Origin: Candidatus Uhrbacteria bacterium
GTDB lineage: Bacteria > Patescibacteriota > Patescibacteriia > JACQRZ01
Direction: 5' to 3'
Assembly (NCBI GenBank): GCA_016206235.1
Contig: JACQRZ010000009.1
Location: 1-28,383 of the forward strand
Length of the DNA: 28,383 nucleotides
The position numbers and the translations under genes were made by a program. This document shows, in pieces, positions 1-7,189 of this stretch (positions are counted from its first letter, which is position 1; every line of letters starts with the position of its first letter). The notes beneath the pieces were generated by a model. It was not told where the DNA came from, ran no database searches, and saw only the letters and a program-made list of their open reading frames with translations.

Positions 1-3
1 ACT

Positions 4-591
4 ATGTTTAGCGGAATTATTACGGCCGTTGCGCCAGTTACACACCAAAGAAACAAAAAAGATTTTTGTATTACCATTAAAACTCCAAAAGGGTGGAAAT
101 TGAAAAAAGGGGATTCCATCGCTGTTGACGGAGTGTGTCTTACGGTTGCCGACAAAACAGCGTCGACATTTTCATGTCATCTTATGGATGAAACGCTTGC
201 AAAAACAACGTTTGGAAGACACATGCCGTCACGCGTGAATCTTGAGCGATCACTCATGGTGTCCGACCGTTTGGATGGCCATGTCGTTTCTGGTCATGTT
301 GACGCTGTCGGTAGAATACAGGCAATTGATATGCAGAAAGGGAATGTTCTCCTGACCTGTTCCTTTCCAAAGCGTTTTGCGTCACTTGTTGTTCAGAAAG
401 GATCAATTGCCGTTGATGGTATTAGTTTGACCATTGTTGACTGCGGCCACGACTGGTTTACGGTCAGTTTGGTTCGCTATACCCTTGAACACACGACCCT
501 TCAAGAAAAAAATATGAGCGACTCACTCAATCTTGAATTTGATATGATGGGCAAATATCTTGTTCGTTATACCCAATTGTATGCCCAGTAA
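4..591 (+). CDS. ribE: Riboflavin synthase, alpha subunit
   Basis: Converts two 6,7-dimethyl-8-ribityllumazine molecules into riboflavin plus a pyrimidine product, the last step of riboflavin synthesis in the cytoplasm. The 195-residue length fits the family (about 200-215). It opens with MFSGII, the usual family start, and has the expected two homologous lumazine-binding barrels: residues 1 to about 95 (with GDSIAVDGVCLTV) and about 96-190 (with KGSIAVDGISLTIVD), each preceded by a G-H-V-type stretch (DGHVVSGHVD). The window begins only 3 nt before the ATG, so no promoter or ribosome site can be judged. Lumazine synthase follows 101 nt downstream, which supports a rib operon whose earlier genes lie outside the window. 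The last codons form one arm of a 10-bp inverted repeat. The symbol is ribE or ribC depending on the nomenclature. Confidence 0.95.
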   Translation: MFSGIITAVAPVTHQRNKKDFCITIKTPKGWKLKKGDSIAVDGVCLTVADKTASTFSCHLMDETLAKTTFGRHMPSRVNLERSLMVSDRLDGHVVSGHVDAVGRIQAIDMQKGNVLLTCSFPKRFASLVVQKGSIAVDGISLTIVDCGHDWFTVSLVRYTLEHTTLQEKNMSDSLNLEFDMMGKYLVRYTQLYAQ

Positions 592-629
592 TACATCATC
601 GACTGTTTGGCTTTGCCAAACTGGGCATA
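580..629 (+). promoter_or_regulatory. Two competing hairpins between ribE and ribH
   Basis: TATGCCCAGT (580-589, the last codons and stop of ribE) is an exact inverted repeat of ACTGGGCATA (620-629). Inside the loop, GTTTGGC (605-611) pairs exactly with GCCAAAC (615-621). Both stems use bases 620-621, so the complete stems cannot form together. No T-run follows, so this is not an intrinsic terminator. It may affect mRNA stability or ribH translation; the function is inferred. Confidence 0.45.
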
Positions 630-692
630 AGCTGAAAATTATGGTAATCACACTCAATCATAAATTTATCAAACAACGAAATCATCCGAAGG

Positions 693-1187
693 ATGGTCGA
701 TGTTGATATACTGGGTATGCAGGAAGCAAAAAAAGGCGAGTTTGAAATATTTGACGCAAGGAGTTTTCACGTAGGCATTGTTGTTGCACAGTTCAACTGG
801 GACGTTTGTGAAAAGCTCCTTGTAAATGCACAACAGATGGCATCTGTTTACACTATCCCTTCAGAGCATATTGATGTGGTTACAGTGGCGGGAAGTATTG
901 AAATTCCGCTTGCCCTGCAGTTTTTGGCAGAGACAGAAAAGTATGACGTACTTCTTGCATTGGGATGTGTGATGCGTGGAGAAACACCTCATTTTGACTA
1001 TGTCTGCAAGATCGCAAGCGAAGGTATTTTGCGCGTTAGCTTAGATTTTTCCATACCTGTCGGATTTGGCATACTCACCTGCAACAATTTTGAACAAGCC
1101 CATGCGCGCCTTGATGCAGGTGGTGCGGCACTCAGGGCTGCATTACATTCAAAGAAATTCATGCAGGCTTTTATCGAGCGGATGTAA
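693..1187 (+). CDS. ribH: 6,7-dimethyl-8-ribityllumazine synthase
   Basis: Condenses 5-amino-6-ribitylamino-uracil with dihydroxybutanone phosphate to make the substrate of riboflavin synthase; family members form cytoplasmic pentamers or 60-mer capsids. Diagnostic segments are FNW (34-36), AGSIE (66-70, usually GA-E), GCVMRGETPHFDYV (91-104) with the catalytic His100, and FGILTCNN (125-132). The length of 164 residues fits (about 155 plus a short N-terminal tail). A start at 717 (Met9) is possible, since the core fold begins near residue 25. The AAGG directly before 693 is too close to be a normal Shine-Dalgarno site, so the start is not secure. It lies 101 nt after ribE on the same strand and is probably co-transcribed; no terminator follows. 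Confidence 0.95.
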   Translation: MVDVDILGMQEAKKGEFEIFDARSFHVGIVVAQFNWDVCEKLLVNAQQMASVYTIPSEHIDVVTVAGSIEIPLALQFLAETEKYDVLLALGCVMRGETPHFDYVCKIASEGILRVSLDFSIPVGFGILTCNNFEQAHARLDAGGAALRAALHSKKFMQAFIERM

Positions 1188-1232
1188 TCGGCATCCTACT
1201 GATCCGTTGTATACTAAGAGTTCATTGTCATG

Positions 1233-1241
1233 TGCTATACT
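1233..1241 (+). promoter_or_regulatory. Extended -10 promoter, probably leaderless
   Basis: TGCTATACT is an extended -10 (TGn plus TATACT at 1236-1241) and ends 6 nt before the ATG at 1248. Transcription starting 6-7 nt after the box would begin at the start codon itself. No clear -35 is visible, which extended -10 promoters tolerate. Confidence 0.5.
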
Positions 1242-1247
1242 ACCCAG

Positions 1248-1400
1248 ATGAAACATGGATTAGAAAAGATCAATCCGTATGAACTCTTGGCAGAGCGTTT
1301 AAGGAAAGATAATGAACACTTTTTACGTACGCTTGAAGAAGAGATAATGTCGGTGCAATCACTGCAAATCGAGGTTGCAAAAGAACGCAAGAAGTCGTAG
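1248..1400 (+). CDS. Small hypothetical protein, 50 residues
   Basis: An open frame of 50 codons begins MKHGLEKINPYELLAERLRK and ends VAKERKKS. It is charged and predicted largely helical (heptad-like L/I spacing in LEKINPYELLAERL and FLRTLEEEIMSVQSLQIEV), with no signal peptide, so it would be a small cytoplasmic coiled-coil or helical-hairpin protein. It has its own extended -10 box ending 6 nt before the ATG and no Shine-Dalgarno site, so a leaderless mRNA is likely. It stops 1 nt before the end of the convergent 320-residue gene on the other strand, a tight junction that suggests a real gene boundary. I do not recognise a family. Confidence 0.5.
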   Translation: MKHGLEKINPYELLAERLRKDNEHFLRTLEEEIMSVQSLQIEVAKERKKS

Positions 1401-1401
1401 C

Positions 1402-2364
1402 CTATGCGGCTTTCGGTAGATCACGGTGCGTCGTAGCTTTCACGAGGGCTGCGAGTTTGTCACGCACTTCAATAAGTTGAGGATATTCACGTTCAACCGA
1501 CGTTCGTTTTTCCGCTTGTTCACGTTCAAGCGTTTTTTGTGCGCGCATGACATGCGCATTCAGTTGACGAAGTAAGATGTTAGGCAGCTCTTCTTGAATT
1601 GGTGAAGCATCGAGAAAAGCTTGTAGATTGGCGGCATTTTTTTCGAGAACCGCCCTCGTATTCTTCAGTAAGAGTTGGTCATCTTCGTTTTCATGAGATT
1701 CGTATCGCGAGATCATTGCCATAAGGCGTTCCTTGCTTTTCATGAGTGTAACATAGCGTTCAGCAAATGCCTGTATCGTTTTTTTACTCACAAAAACTAC
1801 AGCATGCGCCGCTTTCACATCTAAAAAATAGTCGTTGTTGTTGTCTTGAAAATAAGATAGCAGTGTCGATCCGCGACGATCGATCTTCTCTTCTTGTCGG
1901 CGTTGTTTTTCTTGTGCCACGGACGACCCTTCATCTGCCAAGGTAATATCAAGCACAAGAGGAGCCATAGTTGTATCATTCCATTCTATAACAAGATCGG
2001 CGCCGTTGAACATTTCATCGTAGTCACTTCCACGCCGCACGGTGACATCGCCAAGACATTTAAGATGAGCTATATAATACCCAATAATATATTCTGCAAG
2101 AATGGCGAATTCTTTTTGTTCCGTGTTTTTACCTTTTGCAATCTCATTACGTTTACGAAATACCTTTCCTTGATCGGTACTTATGCGGGCACTCTCTACA
2201 GGCAAGGCTTCACGAAATAATTCTGGCGATGCAGTATTGCGTACTGAGCCTTGGGATTCCAGCCATTCGAGCGCCTCACGAATAGTAGGGGCATTTGTTT
2301 TTCGTTCAGGAATCGATTCTAATCGCGATGGCAGTGGCGAAAGAGAGCGTTCAGCTGATTTCAT
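1402..2364 (-). CDS. Hypothetical protein, possible nuclease-fold core
   Basis: A 320-residue soluble protein with no signal peptide or membrane segment. Residues about 1-60 are polar and likely disordered. The middle (about 75-190) looks like a compact alpha/beta domain: helix EFAILAEYIIGYYIAHLK, then VTVRRGSDYDEMFNGADLVIE, then PLVLDITLAD and a Lys/Arg-rich helix. The spacing G-A-D-L-V-I-E ... L-V-L-D-I-T ... K resembles the beta-hairpin acid cluster of PD-(D/E)XK nuclease folds, with D-I-T in place of E-x-K; this is an inference from pattern only. The C-terminal third (about 200-320) is a long helical, coiled-coil-like region. It lies 54 nt downstream of the deoxyhypusine-synthase-like gene and may share its transcript. 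An AAGGAG lies 18 nt before the ATG, too far to be used normally. Confidence 0.8.
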   Translation of the reverse strand: MKSAERSLSPLPSRLESIPERKTNAPTIREALEWLESQGSVRNTASPELFREALPVESARISTDQGKVFRKRNEIAKGKNTEQKEFAILAEYIIGYYIAHLKCLGDVTVRRGSDYDEMFNGADLVIEWNDTTMAPLVLDITLADEGSSVAQEKQRRQEEKIDRRGSTLLSYFQDNNNDYFLDVKAAHAVVFVSKKTIQAFAERYVTLMKSKERLMAMISRYESHENEDDQLLLKNTRAVLEKNAANLQAFLDASPIQEELPNILLRQLNAHVMRAQKTLEREQAEKRTSVEREYPQLIEVRDKLAALVKATTHRDLPKAA

Positions 2365-2418
2365 AGAGTACTAATCGTGCTTCTCCTTGCGCTTGATGCA
2401 TAGGAAAAATACTAGCAG

Positions 2419-3528
2419 TTAGAGTTCTAAAAGCACTGCAGCGATCCACGGGAACACAACGGTGGCATCGCTTTGGATAATTTGGTAGTAGCTTGTTGTT
2501 GAGAGTTTATCCCAGGTAATTTTTTCTTTGCCACCGGCACCTGAGTAGGACCCGTATGACATTGGCGACGATCCGATTTCAATAAATCCAGCCCAGTCAC
2601 GCACTTTATTATGGAGGCCGAGGTCATGCTTCATCGACGGCACGACGCAAATGGGGAAATCTGCAGCAATACCTCCGCCAAGCTGCAAGAATGCAATAGG
2701 CGATTTTTTTGCCGTTTCCATATACCAGTCGTAGAGCCACGTAAAGTACTCTAAGCCCGTTTTCATGATGTTTTGGTCAAGCACCACGTTTGTATCTGGG
2801 CGATACTTTCCGCCGTATGTATAGCTTGCAAAAATATTTCCCATGGTTGAATCTTCAAAGCCGGGAATAACAATTGGAATATTTTTTTGATACGCAGCGT
2901 AGGCCCAGCAGTCATCGGGATTTGCGCCTTTATCGGGCTTGATACGCGCATCGGCAAAAAGTCGGCGGAAATATTCATGGGGGAAGTAGCGTTTTCCAGA
3001 TTTTTGTGATGCTTGCCAACATTTCAAAAGATGCGGCTCCATAATACGGACGCTTTCATCTTCTGGCAAAAAGGTGTCGGTAATGCGTCTGAGTCCAGCA
3101 TTGCGCAACTCAGCTTCTTGTTCTGGAGTAAGCTCGGTATAGCGCGGAATATACGCATAGTGTGAGTGCGCGACATAGCGGTAGTACGATTCTTCGTGAT
3201 TTGCAGCTGTTGCTGAAACGAGATGTACTTTGTCTTTTCGTATGAGTTCGGCAAGCATGACACCAACCTGAAATGATGAGAGAGCGCCTGAAATAGTTAC
3301 CACAAGCTTGCCTCCACGCTTGAGGTGGTCTTTCAGCCAAAGAGCTGCCTGCAACGTTGCTCCGCCATTGCAGTGGTTGAGTGTGCGCTTGGCAAAAGCA
3401 GAAACTGGAGACGAGCTCTTTTTGGTATAGTCCGACACAGTGCCGCTTGCGGTAATACCAGCACCGCTCTCAAACGAAATGAGTTTCTGTAAACCCTTTG
3501 AAAGTTTTGATATTTTAGATTTTTGCAT
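2419..3528 (-). CDS. Deoxyhypusine synthase-like protein
   Basis: Belongs to the deoxyhypusine synthase family (NAD-dependent transfer of the aminobutyl group of spermidine). In eukaryotes and archaea the acceptor is a lysine of eIF5A; bacterial members are often homospermidine synthases or have unknown acceptors. Family marks are the NAD-site segment VVTISGALSSFQVGVMLAEL, SATAANHEESYYRY, PIVIPGFEDSTMGNIF, FLQLGGGIAADF, the GSSPMSYGSYSGAGGKE loop, and ITWDK carrying the enamine-forming Lys (residue 341 from this start), followed by QSDATVVFPWIAAVL. The protein is 369 residues, normal for the family. A GTG at 3555 would add nine residues (MVWYQCFFC) coded by a T-run; I prefer the ATG at 3528. 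It lies 138 nt downstream of the Cys-repeat protein gene. The true substrate cannot be told from sequence. Confidence 0.9.
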   Translation of the reverse strand: MQKSKISKLSKGLQKLISFESGAGITASGTVSDYTKKSSSPVSAFAKRTLNHCNGGATLQAALWLKDHLKRGGKLVVTISGALSSFQVGVMLAELIRKDKVHLVSATAANHEESYYRYVAHSHYAYIPRYTELTPEQEAELRNAGLRRITDTFLPEDESVRIMEPHLLKCWQASQKSGKRYFPHEYFRRLFADARIKPDKGANPDDCWAYAAYQKNIPIVIPGFEDSTMGNIFASYTYGGKYRPDTNVVLDQNIMKTGLEYFTWLYDWYMETAKKSPIAFLQLGGGIAADFPICVVPSMKHDLGLHNKVRDWAGFIEIGSSPMSYGSYSGAGGKEKITWDKLSTTSYYQIIQSDATVVFPWIAAVLLEL

Positions 3529-3580
3529 ACAAAAAAAACATTGATACCATACCACGTAATCATAGAGCGTACAGAATTGA

Positions 3581-3607
3581 ATTGCAAGATATTATGCAAT
3601 CTCTTGC
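3581..3607 (-). promoter_or_regulatory. Overlapping inverted repeats upstream of DHS-like gene
   Basis: ATTGCA (3581-3586) mirrors TGCAAT (3595-3600) with an 8-nt spacer, and GCAAGA (3584-3589) mirrors TCTTGC (3602-3607). Both sit 53-79 nt before the ATG at 3528 on the minus strand, where a promoter would be expected. A possible operator; short arms make chance occurrence likely. Confidence 0.25.
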
Positions 3608-3693
3608 TGATAGCACGATTCACAGTAGACGATCTCCCGTTGATTTGGCGAATAGGTTGTTTCGAATTTCTCTGGACAGACGTCTGTGCTTTT

Positions 3694-5853
3694 TTATTCC
3701 TTACATCCGGGTTGGGAAAATGTTGGGATCAGGGGATTGCATGGTTTTCCAGAAGAAGACCCCTGGTTTTGTGCTGAAGGTTCGATTATGTTTGTACGTG
3801 GCTTCGAGACGCATCCTGGTTGGAATGTGATTGCCATATCAGCGCGGCACGGCTTACCTTCAAACTCGCTATTCACAGGATTTTTTATCTCAGGGACACA
3901 GCCTTCTTGCCAAATCAAAGGCAGATCAGAGCTACACGGCCTTCCAAGAAATGGTTTTACCTGTTCGAGCGGACGCTGAGCAATACATCCAGGCTGAAAG
4001 GTGATGGGTTTGTCGGCGCTACATAACTGACCATCATACAGGTTTTTCTTAGGAGGAGATTTTTTTTGAATGCATCCTGGTTGGAACGTGATCGGTAAGC
4101 TTTCATCACAGAATCGCTTGGCAATCTCCTCGCGGCGATCGATGATCTGCTCGATTCGATCCTCCTTTTTTTCCTCAAGTTCTTTTTTCCTCTTCAGTTG
4201 TTCTTCAATGTTCTTGCGTTCATCTTCAACTCGTTTTTTCTCCGTCTCATTTTTTTTGTTTTTTTCCTCCTCGAGCTTCTTTTTCAATTTTTTTTCAAGC
4301 TCCTTGCGCTCCTTTTCGAGCCGTTCTTCCTCCTTTTTTATTTTTTCCTGCTCTTTTTTTAAGGCCGCTTGTTCCTTTTCGAGTCGCTCTTTCTCTGCCT
4401 GCTCTTTTTTCTTCTGATCGGGATCGTCTTTTTTCTGTTCGCTATTTTTCTCTACAATAAAGATCGTTTGTGCTTTTAACGGCGTGCGAGGATTGTCGTT
4501 GGAAACCGTGATGATGTGCGTGCCAGGATCAATGGCGACTACTATCTCTTTTGCGCCCTCTTTTTTCTGAAGAGTCTGAGGTATTGAGAAAAGAATATTC
4601 TCAAACGTGCCATCACGCTCAGGTGAAAAATAGACGCCGAGAGGTAAGCGAACGCTGTCGAAGCGGAGATTCAGGCCTTCGCCTCGGGCAAATCCTTCCC
4701 CGAAAAGCGCGACGGTCGTACCAGTTGGCCCATGGTCTGGAACAGCAATGATTGCTGGCTTTTCAAGCGACTCAAAAGAAGGTTTTGCAAGAATACGAAA
4801 TTGTGCGGCAGCCTCGATTCTATTTTCTGTACGGATGTAGAGGAGATAGTTTTTTGATGTGAGTTGGTGTTTGACCCCATCAGGAATCTCGAGACGTAGG
4901 AAGAGATCGTCTTTTTCCATAGTTGTATGGCATCCGCCAGCAATTCCCTGATAAAGTCCTACAGCGCATTCTCGGTAGTTGCGGTCGACTTTCAGCTCAT
5001 GGAGTGATTTGTTTTCTTGATCGACAAACCACGCGCGGACATTGCGCCGTTTCTCATAGGGCCCCCAGTCGGATCCGCGGACGGCAATAGACGGTATGTT
5101 AACGGTCGCCATCGGCGGGTCTACCAGATAAATCGATGCTTTATATTGTTTATATTCTTGATTTTCAGGTAGTTCAGGAATCGTGATATGCGTGGTCTTA
5201 CTCTCACCATTCTGTTGATCGACGATAAACGTATGCTCACCAGCATGGGTAGAGCGTGGGAGCGTCACAAGGAGCTTAAGGCCGTCTGCTCGCTCTTGAC
5301 ATGGCTCTCCGCCGCACAGGTCGACAAATTCAGGGACGTACTGCTCACTATCTGGCGTATAAGCGATAACTGATTTTCTTTTATCACCAAACCATCCGAT
5401 TCCCGTTAGCGCTATCAGAATATTTTGTTCATTCACTTCAATGTGTGGAGCATACAAGATACGCCGTGGTGACACACCTTTAACGGTAAGTGTTGCCTGT
5501 GCGCTATTTCCTTGAGCATCAGTAAAGGTGAATACGGCATCACCAACATCATACTCAGATGCTCGTCCTTCATATACGACGCTGCCGAACGCATCCGTCA
5601 TTTTACTAGGATCTTGTAGGTATGATGCGATCAGATGTGCAGCTGCTCCATCCGTTTGGCCGTCATAGGCGATTGTGATCTGACTTGAAGGCGCAAAACC
5701 GGTAAGTCGCGCGGCAAAATTTCCTCCTGGTTTGACTGTTCCAGGTTCAAAGATTGCCTGCGCTCCTTTTTGTTCGGCAGAAACAAGAATGCTTGTTGAA
5801 AGCAGCGCTGCGGCACTTATAAATAGGAGTGAAAGTGATGAACGATATTCCAT
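3694..5853 (-). CDS. Secreted coiled-coil protein with five Cys-pair repeats
   Basis: I do not recognise a named family. The 719 residues show an N-terminal signal peptide (hydrophobic 6-25, likely cut near VSA-EQ), then about 440 residues of beta-rich, immunoglobulin/IPT-like modules (for example GPTGTTVALFGEGF), then a Lys/Glu-rich segment at about 470-580 that should form a long helix or coiled coil. The C-terminus carries five copies of C-x11-C (582-594, 611-623, 640-652, 669-681, 705-717) with core P-I-T-F-Q-P-G-C; the first four have a 29-residue period and the last is 36 away. The paired cysteines suggest disulfides or metal sites outside the cytoplasm. It starts 13 nt after the stop of the 406-residue secreted protein, so the two are almost surely one operon and may form one envelope structure. 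No LPXTG or C-terminal anchor is visible. Confidence 0.85.
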   Translation of the reverse strand: MEYRSSLSLLFISAAALLSTSILVSAEQKGAQAIFEPGTVKPGGNFAARLTGFAPSSQITIAYDGQTDGAAAHLIASYLQDPSKMTDAFGSVVYEGRASEYDVGDAVFTFTDAQGNSAQATLTVKGVSPRRILYAPHIEVNEQNILIALTGIGWFGDKRKSVIAYTPDSEQYVPEFVDLCGGEPCQERADGLKLLVTLPRSTHAGEHTFIVDQQNGESKTTHITIPELPENQEYKQYKASIYLVDPPMATVNIPSIAVRGSDWGPYEKRRNVRAWFVDQENKSLHELKVDRNYRECAVGLYQGIAGGCHTTMEKDDLFLRLEIPDGVKHQLTSKNYLLYIRTENRIEAAAQFRILAKPSFESLEKPAIIAVPDHGPTGTTVALFGEGFARGEGLNLRFDSVRLPLGVYFSPERDGTFENILFSIPQTLQKKEGAKEIVVAIDPGTHIITVSNDNPRTPLKAQTIFIVEKNSEQKKDDPDQKKKEQAEKERLEKEQAALKKEQEKIKKEEERLEKERKELEKKLKKKLEEEKNKKNETEKKRVEDERKNIEEQLKRKKELEEKKEDRIEQIIDRREEIAKRFCDESLPITFQPGCIQKKSPPKKNLYDGQLCSADKPITFQPGCIAQRPLEQVKPFLGRPCSSDLPLIWQEGCVPEIKNPVNSEFEGKPCRADMAITFQPGCVSKPRTNIIEPSAQNQGSSSGKPCNPLIPTFSQPGCKE

Positions 5854-5866
5854 ACAGTCGGTATTT

Positions 5867-7087
5867 TTATGATCCGGAAATAGTTGTATTGAATGTTTTT
5901 TTCAATGGGCCATTGGTAACCGTCATAAGGTCAAGTGTGCCGCTCTTAATCATTTCCCCGCCCCAGTCGGCGTATACGGTATATTTTGCGCCGGTCTTCA
6001 CCTGATTTGTTGCTTTGTGAAATGAGGCATTTATCGTACGGTCACCATCCCAGATTGCAAGCGCCATAGGTTTATAGAGAGCCGTTGCTGGATTTTCACC
6101 TTCGGGCACAAGTACGACAACATTGAGTGATCCAAGGGAACTATGACGCTCGGGATAGACAAGATCGATCTCTACGACAATCTCCGGAGCATTTGATTGT
6201 GTTACTTCGGTTTGCTGTGCCGGCGCACTCAAGCCACCATCATCGTACTTCTGTATTTTGAGAATTGCATTTACTTGCGTTTTTGCTGCTACGAGATCAA
6301 TGGTACCAACTTTTTGTAGTTCTGCGCCCCAATTTGCGTAGACGTCATATTTTTTTCCTGTACGCGGCGTATTGGTTGCTTTGTGAAAGGACCCAACAAC
6401 TCGACGGTCGCCATCCCACACAGCGATTGCTGTCGGTTTGTAGGATGCTTTTTTGGCGTCCTCTCCTTCGACAACAAGTTCAATGGTTGCAATCGAGTTG
6501 ATCGAGCTATCCTTGTCTGGATATTCAAGAACAATTTGTACAGGCACTTCCGACACCTTGCCTGAAGGCGAGCCTTCGTTTGTAGGACTACCTGATTCTT
6601 TCAGATAGGTAATAACATGGTGCCATCCGTTATAATCATACTCGAATCTGATTTGCGTACCGCCGACAAGCTTGCCTGGCCCGCGCAATTTCGATTTCGA
6701 AAGCGCGATTACGTCGCCTTTGACCGTAAATGTGCCTTTTTCGCTCGACACCGAGTAGGTACCGTCTTTTTTCAAAATGATAGGAGCAAACAAACGACAG
6801 TTGCCGCCACCGCCACCGCTCACATTGTAGCTCCAGCAGCGATATGAGCCAGCGAGTTTCTTATACTCTTTTTTGGATTGAACCGCAGGTTTTGAACCCC
6901 GTTTTTTTGCAGGCGCTACCACTTTCTTTACGGGAGCAATATTCTTTTTTGCAGCAGCCTTTGGCGCGACTTTTTTCACCGGAGCTTTTGGTTCTGGAGT
7001 TGTTTTTTGTTGTGTCGCTGCATATACGGGTACGGCGCTATGGAGACAGATGGCAATACTAAGAAAGAAAAGAGAGGATTTTTTCAT
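5867..7087 (-). CDS. Secreted protein with duplicated WDGDR domain
   Basis: A 406-residue exported protein of unknown function. A signal peptide (1-23, cut near VYA-AT) is followed by a Lys/Ala/Pro-rich stretch (about 28-75, histone-H1-like composition) that could bind acidic polymers. A small domain at about 75-163 starts LAGSYRCWSYNVSGGGGG and has two Cys (84, 97). Then come two homologous domains of about 90 residues, at about 182-270 and 302-390, sharing YPxxxSSxxS, YKPxAxAxWDGDR (WDGDR at 224-228 and 346-350), SFHKATN (233-239 and 355-361) and a YAxWGxE turn. The duplication is also visible in the DNA. It is the first gene of the minus-strand run; a candidate extended -10 lies about 27 nt upstream. 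I do not know a matching family. Confidence 0.85.
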   Translation of the reverse strand: MKKSSLFFLSIAICLHSAVPVYAATQQKTTPEPKAPVKKVAPKAAAKKNIAPVKKVVAPAKKRGSKPAVQSKKEYKKLAGSYRCWSYNVSGGGGGNCRLFAPIILKKDGTYSVSSEKGTFTVKGDVIALSKSKLRGPGKLVGGTQIRFEYDYNGWHHVITYLKESGSPTNEGSPSGKVSEVPVQIVLEYPDKDSSINSIATIELVVEGEDAKKASYKPTAIAVWDGDRRVVGSFHKATNTPRTGKKYDVYANWGAELQKVGTIDLVAAKTQVNAILKIQKYDDGGLSAPAQQTEVTQSNAPEIVVEIDLVYPERHSSLGSLNVVVLVPEGENPATALYKPMALAIWDGDRTINASFHKATNQVKTGAKYTVYADWGGEMIKSGTLDLMTVTNGPLKKTFNTTISGS

Positions 7088-7114
7088 AGATAAGCTCAGT
7101 TATTTACCAAGAGT

Positions 7115-7143
7115 ATTGTAGCACATGTGCGGATTTCACAAAA
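7115..7143 (-). promoter_or_regulatory. Candidate promoter of the minus-strand secreted-protein operon
   Basis: On the minus strand, TTTTGT (7143-7138) is followed after 17 nt by TACAAT (7120-7115), preceded by TG-C, that is an extended -10. The -35 is weak. It would give a leader of about 20 nt before the ATG at 7087. Confidence 0.4.
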
Positions 7144-7144
7144 T

Positions 7145-7174
7145 AAAAATCCTTGAGTTCCCAAGGATTTTTTA
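7145..7174. terminator. Terminator-like hairpin in a divergent gap
   Basis: AAAAATCCTTG (7145-7155) pairs exactly with CAAGGATTTTT (7162-7172) around a 6-nt loop, 11 bp in all, with T-rich tracts on both strands. It sits between two divergent genes and just before the AAGGTG ribosome site (7177-7182) of the gene at 7190, so it is not a normal 3' end. It could insulate the two transcripts or attenuate the rightward one. Confidence 0.55.
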
Positions 7175-7189
7175 GTAAGGTGAAAATAT

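Noticed and set aside
3529..3555. DHS-like start at GTG 3555
   Set aside because: The added residues come from a T-run (poly-Phe) and no ribosome site supports the GTG.
3676..3687. ACAGACGTCTGT 12-bp palindrome followed by a T-run on the plus strand
   Set aside because: It lacks a proper loop, no plus-strand gene precedes it, and on the minus strand no T-run follows, so I do not call it a terminator.
4070..4417. Plus-strand frame rich in Ser/Phe
   Set aside because: It is the mirror image of the Lys/Glu coiled-coil codons of the minus-strand secreted protein; low-complexity shadow.
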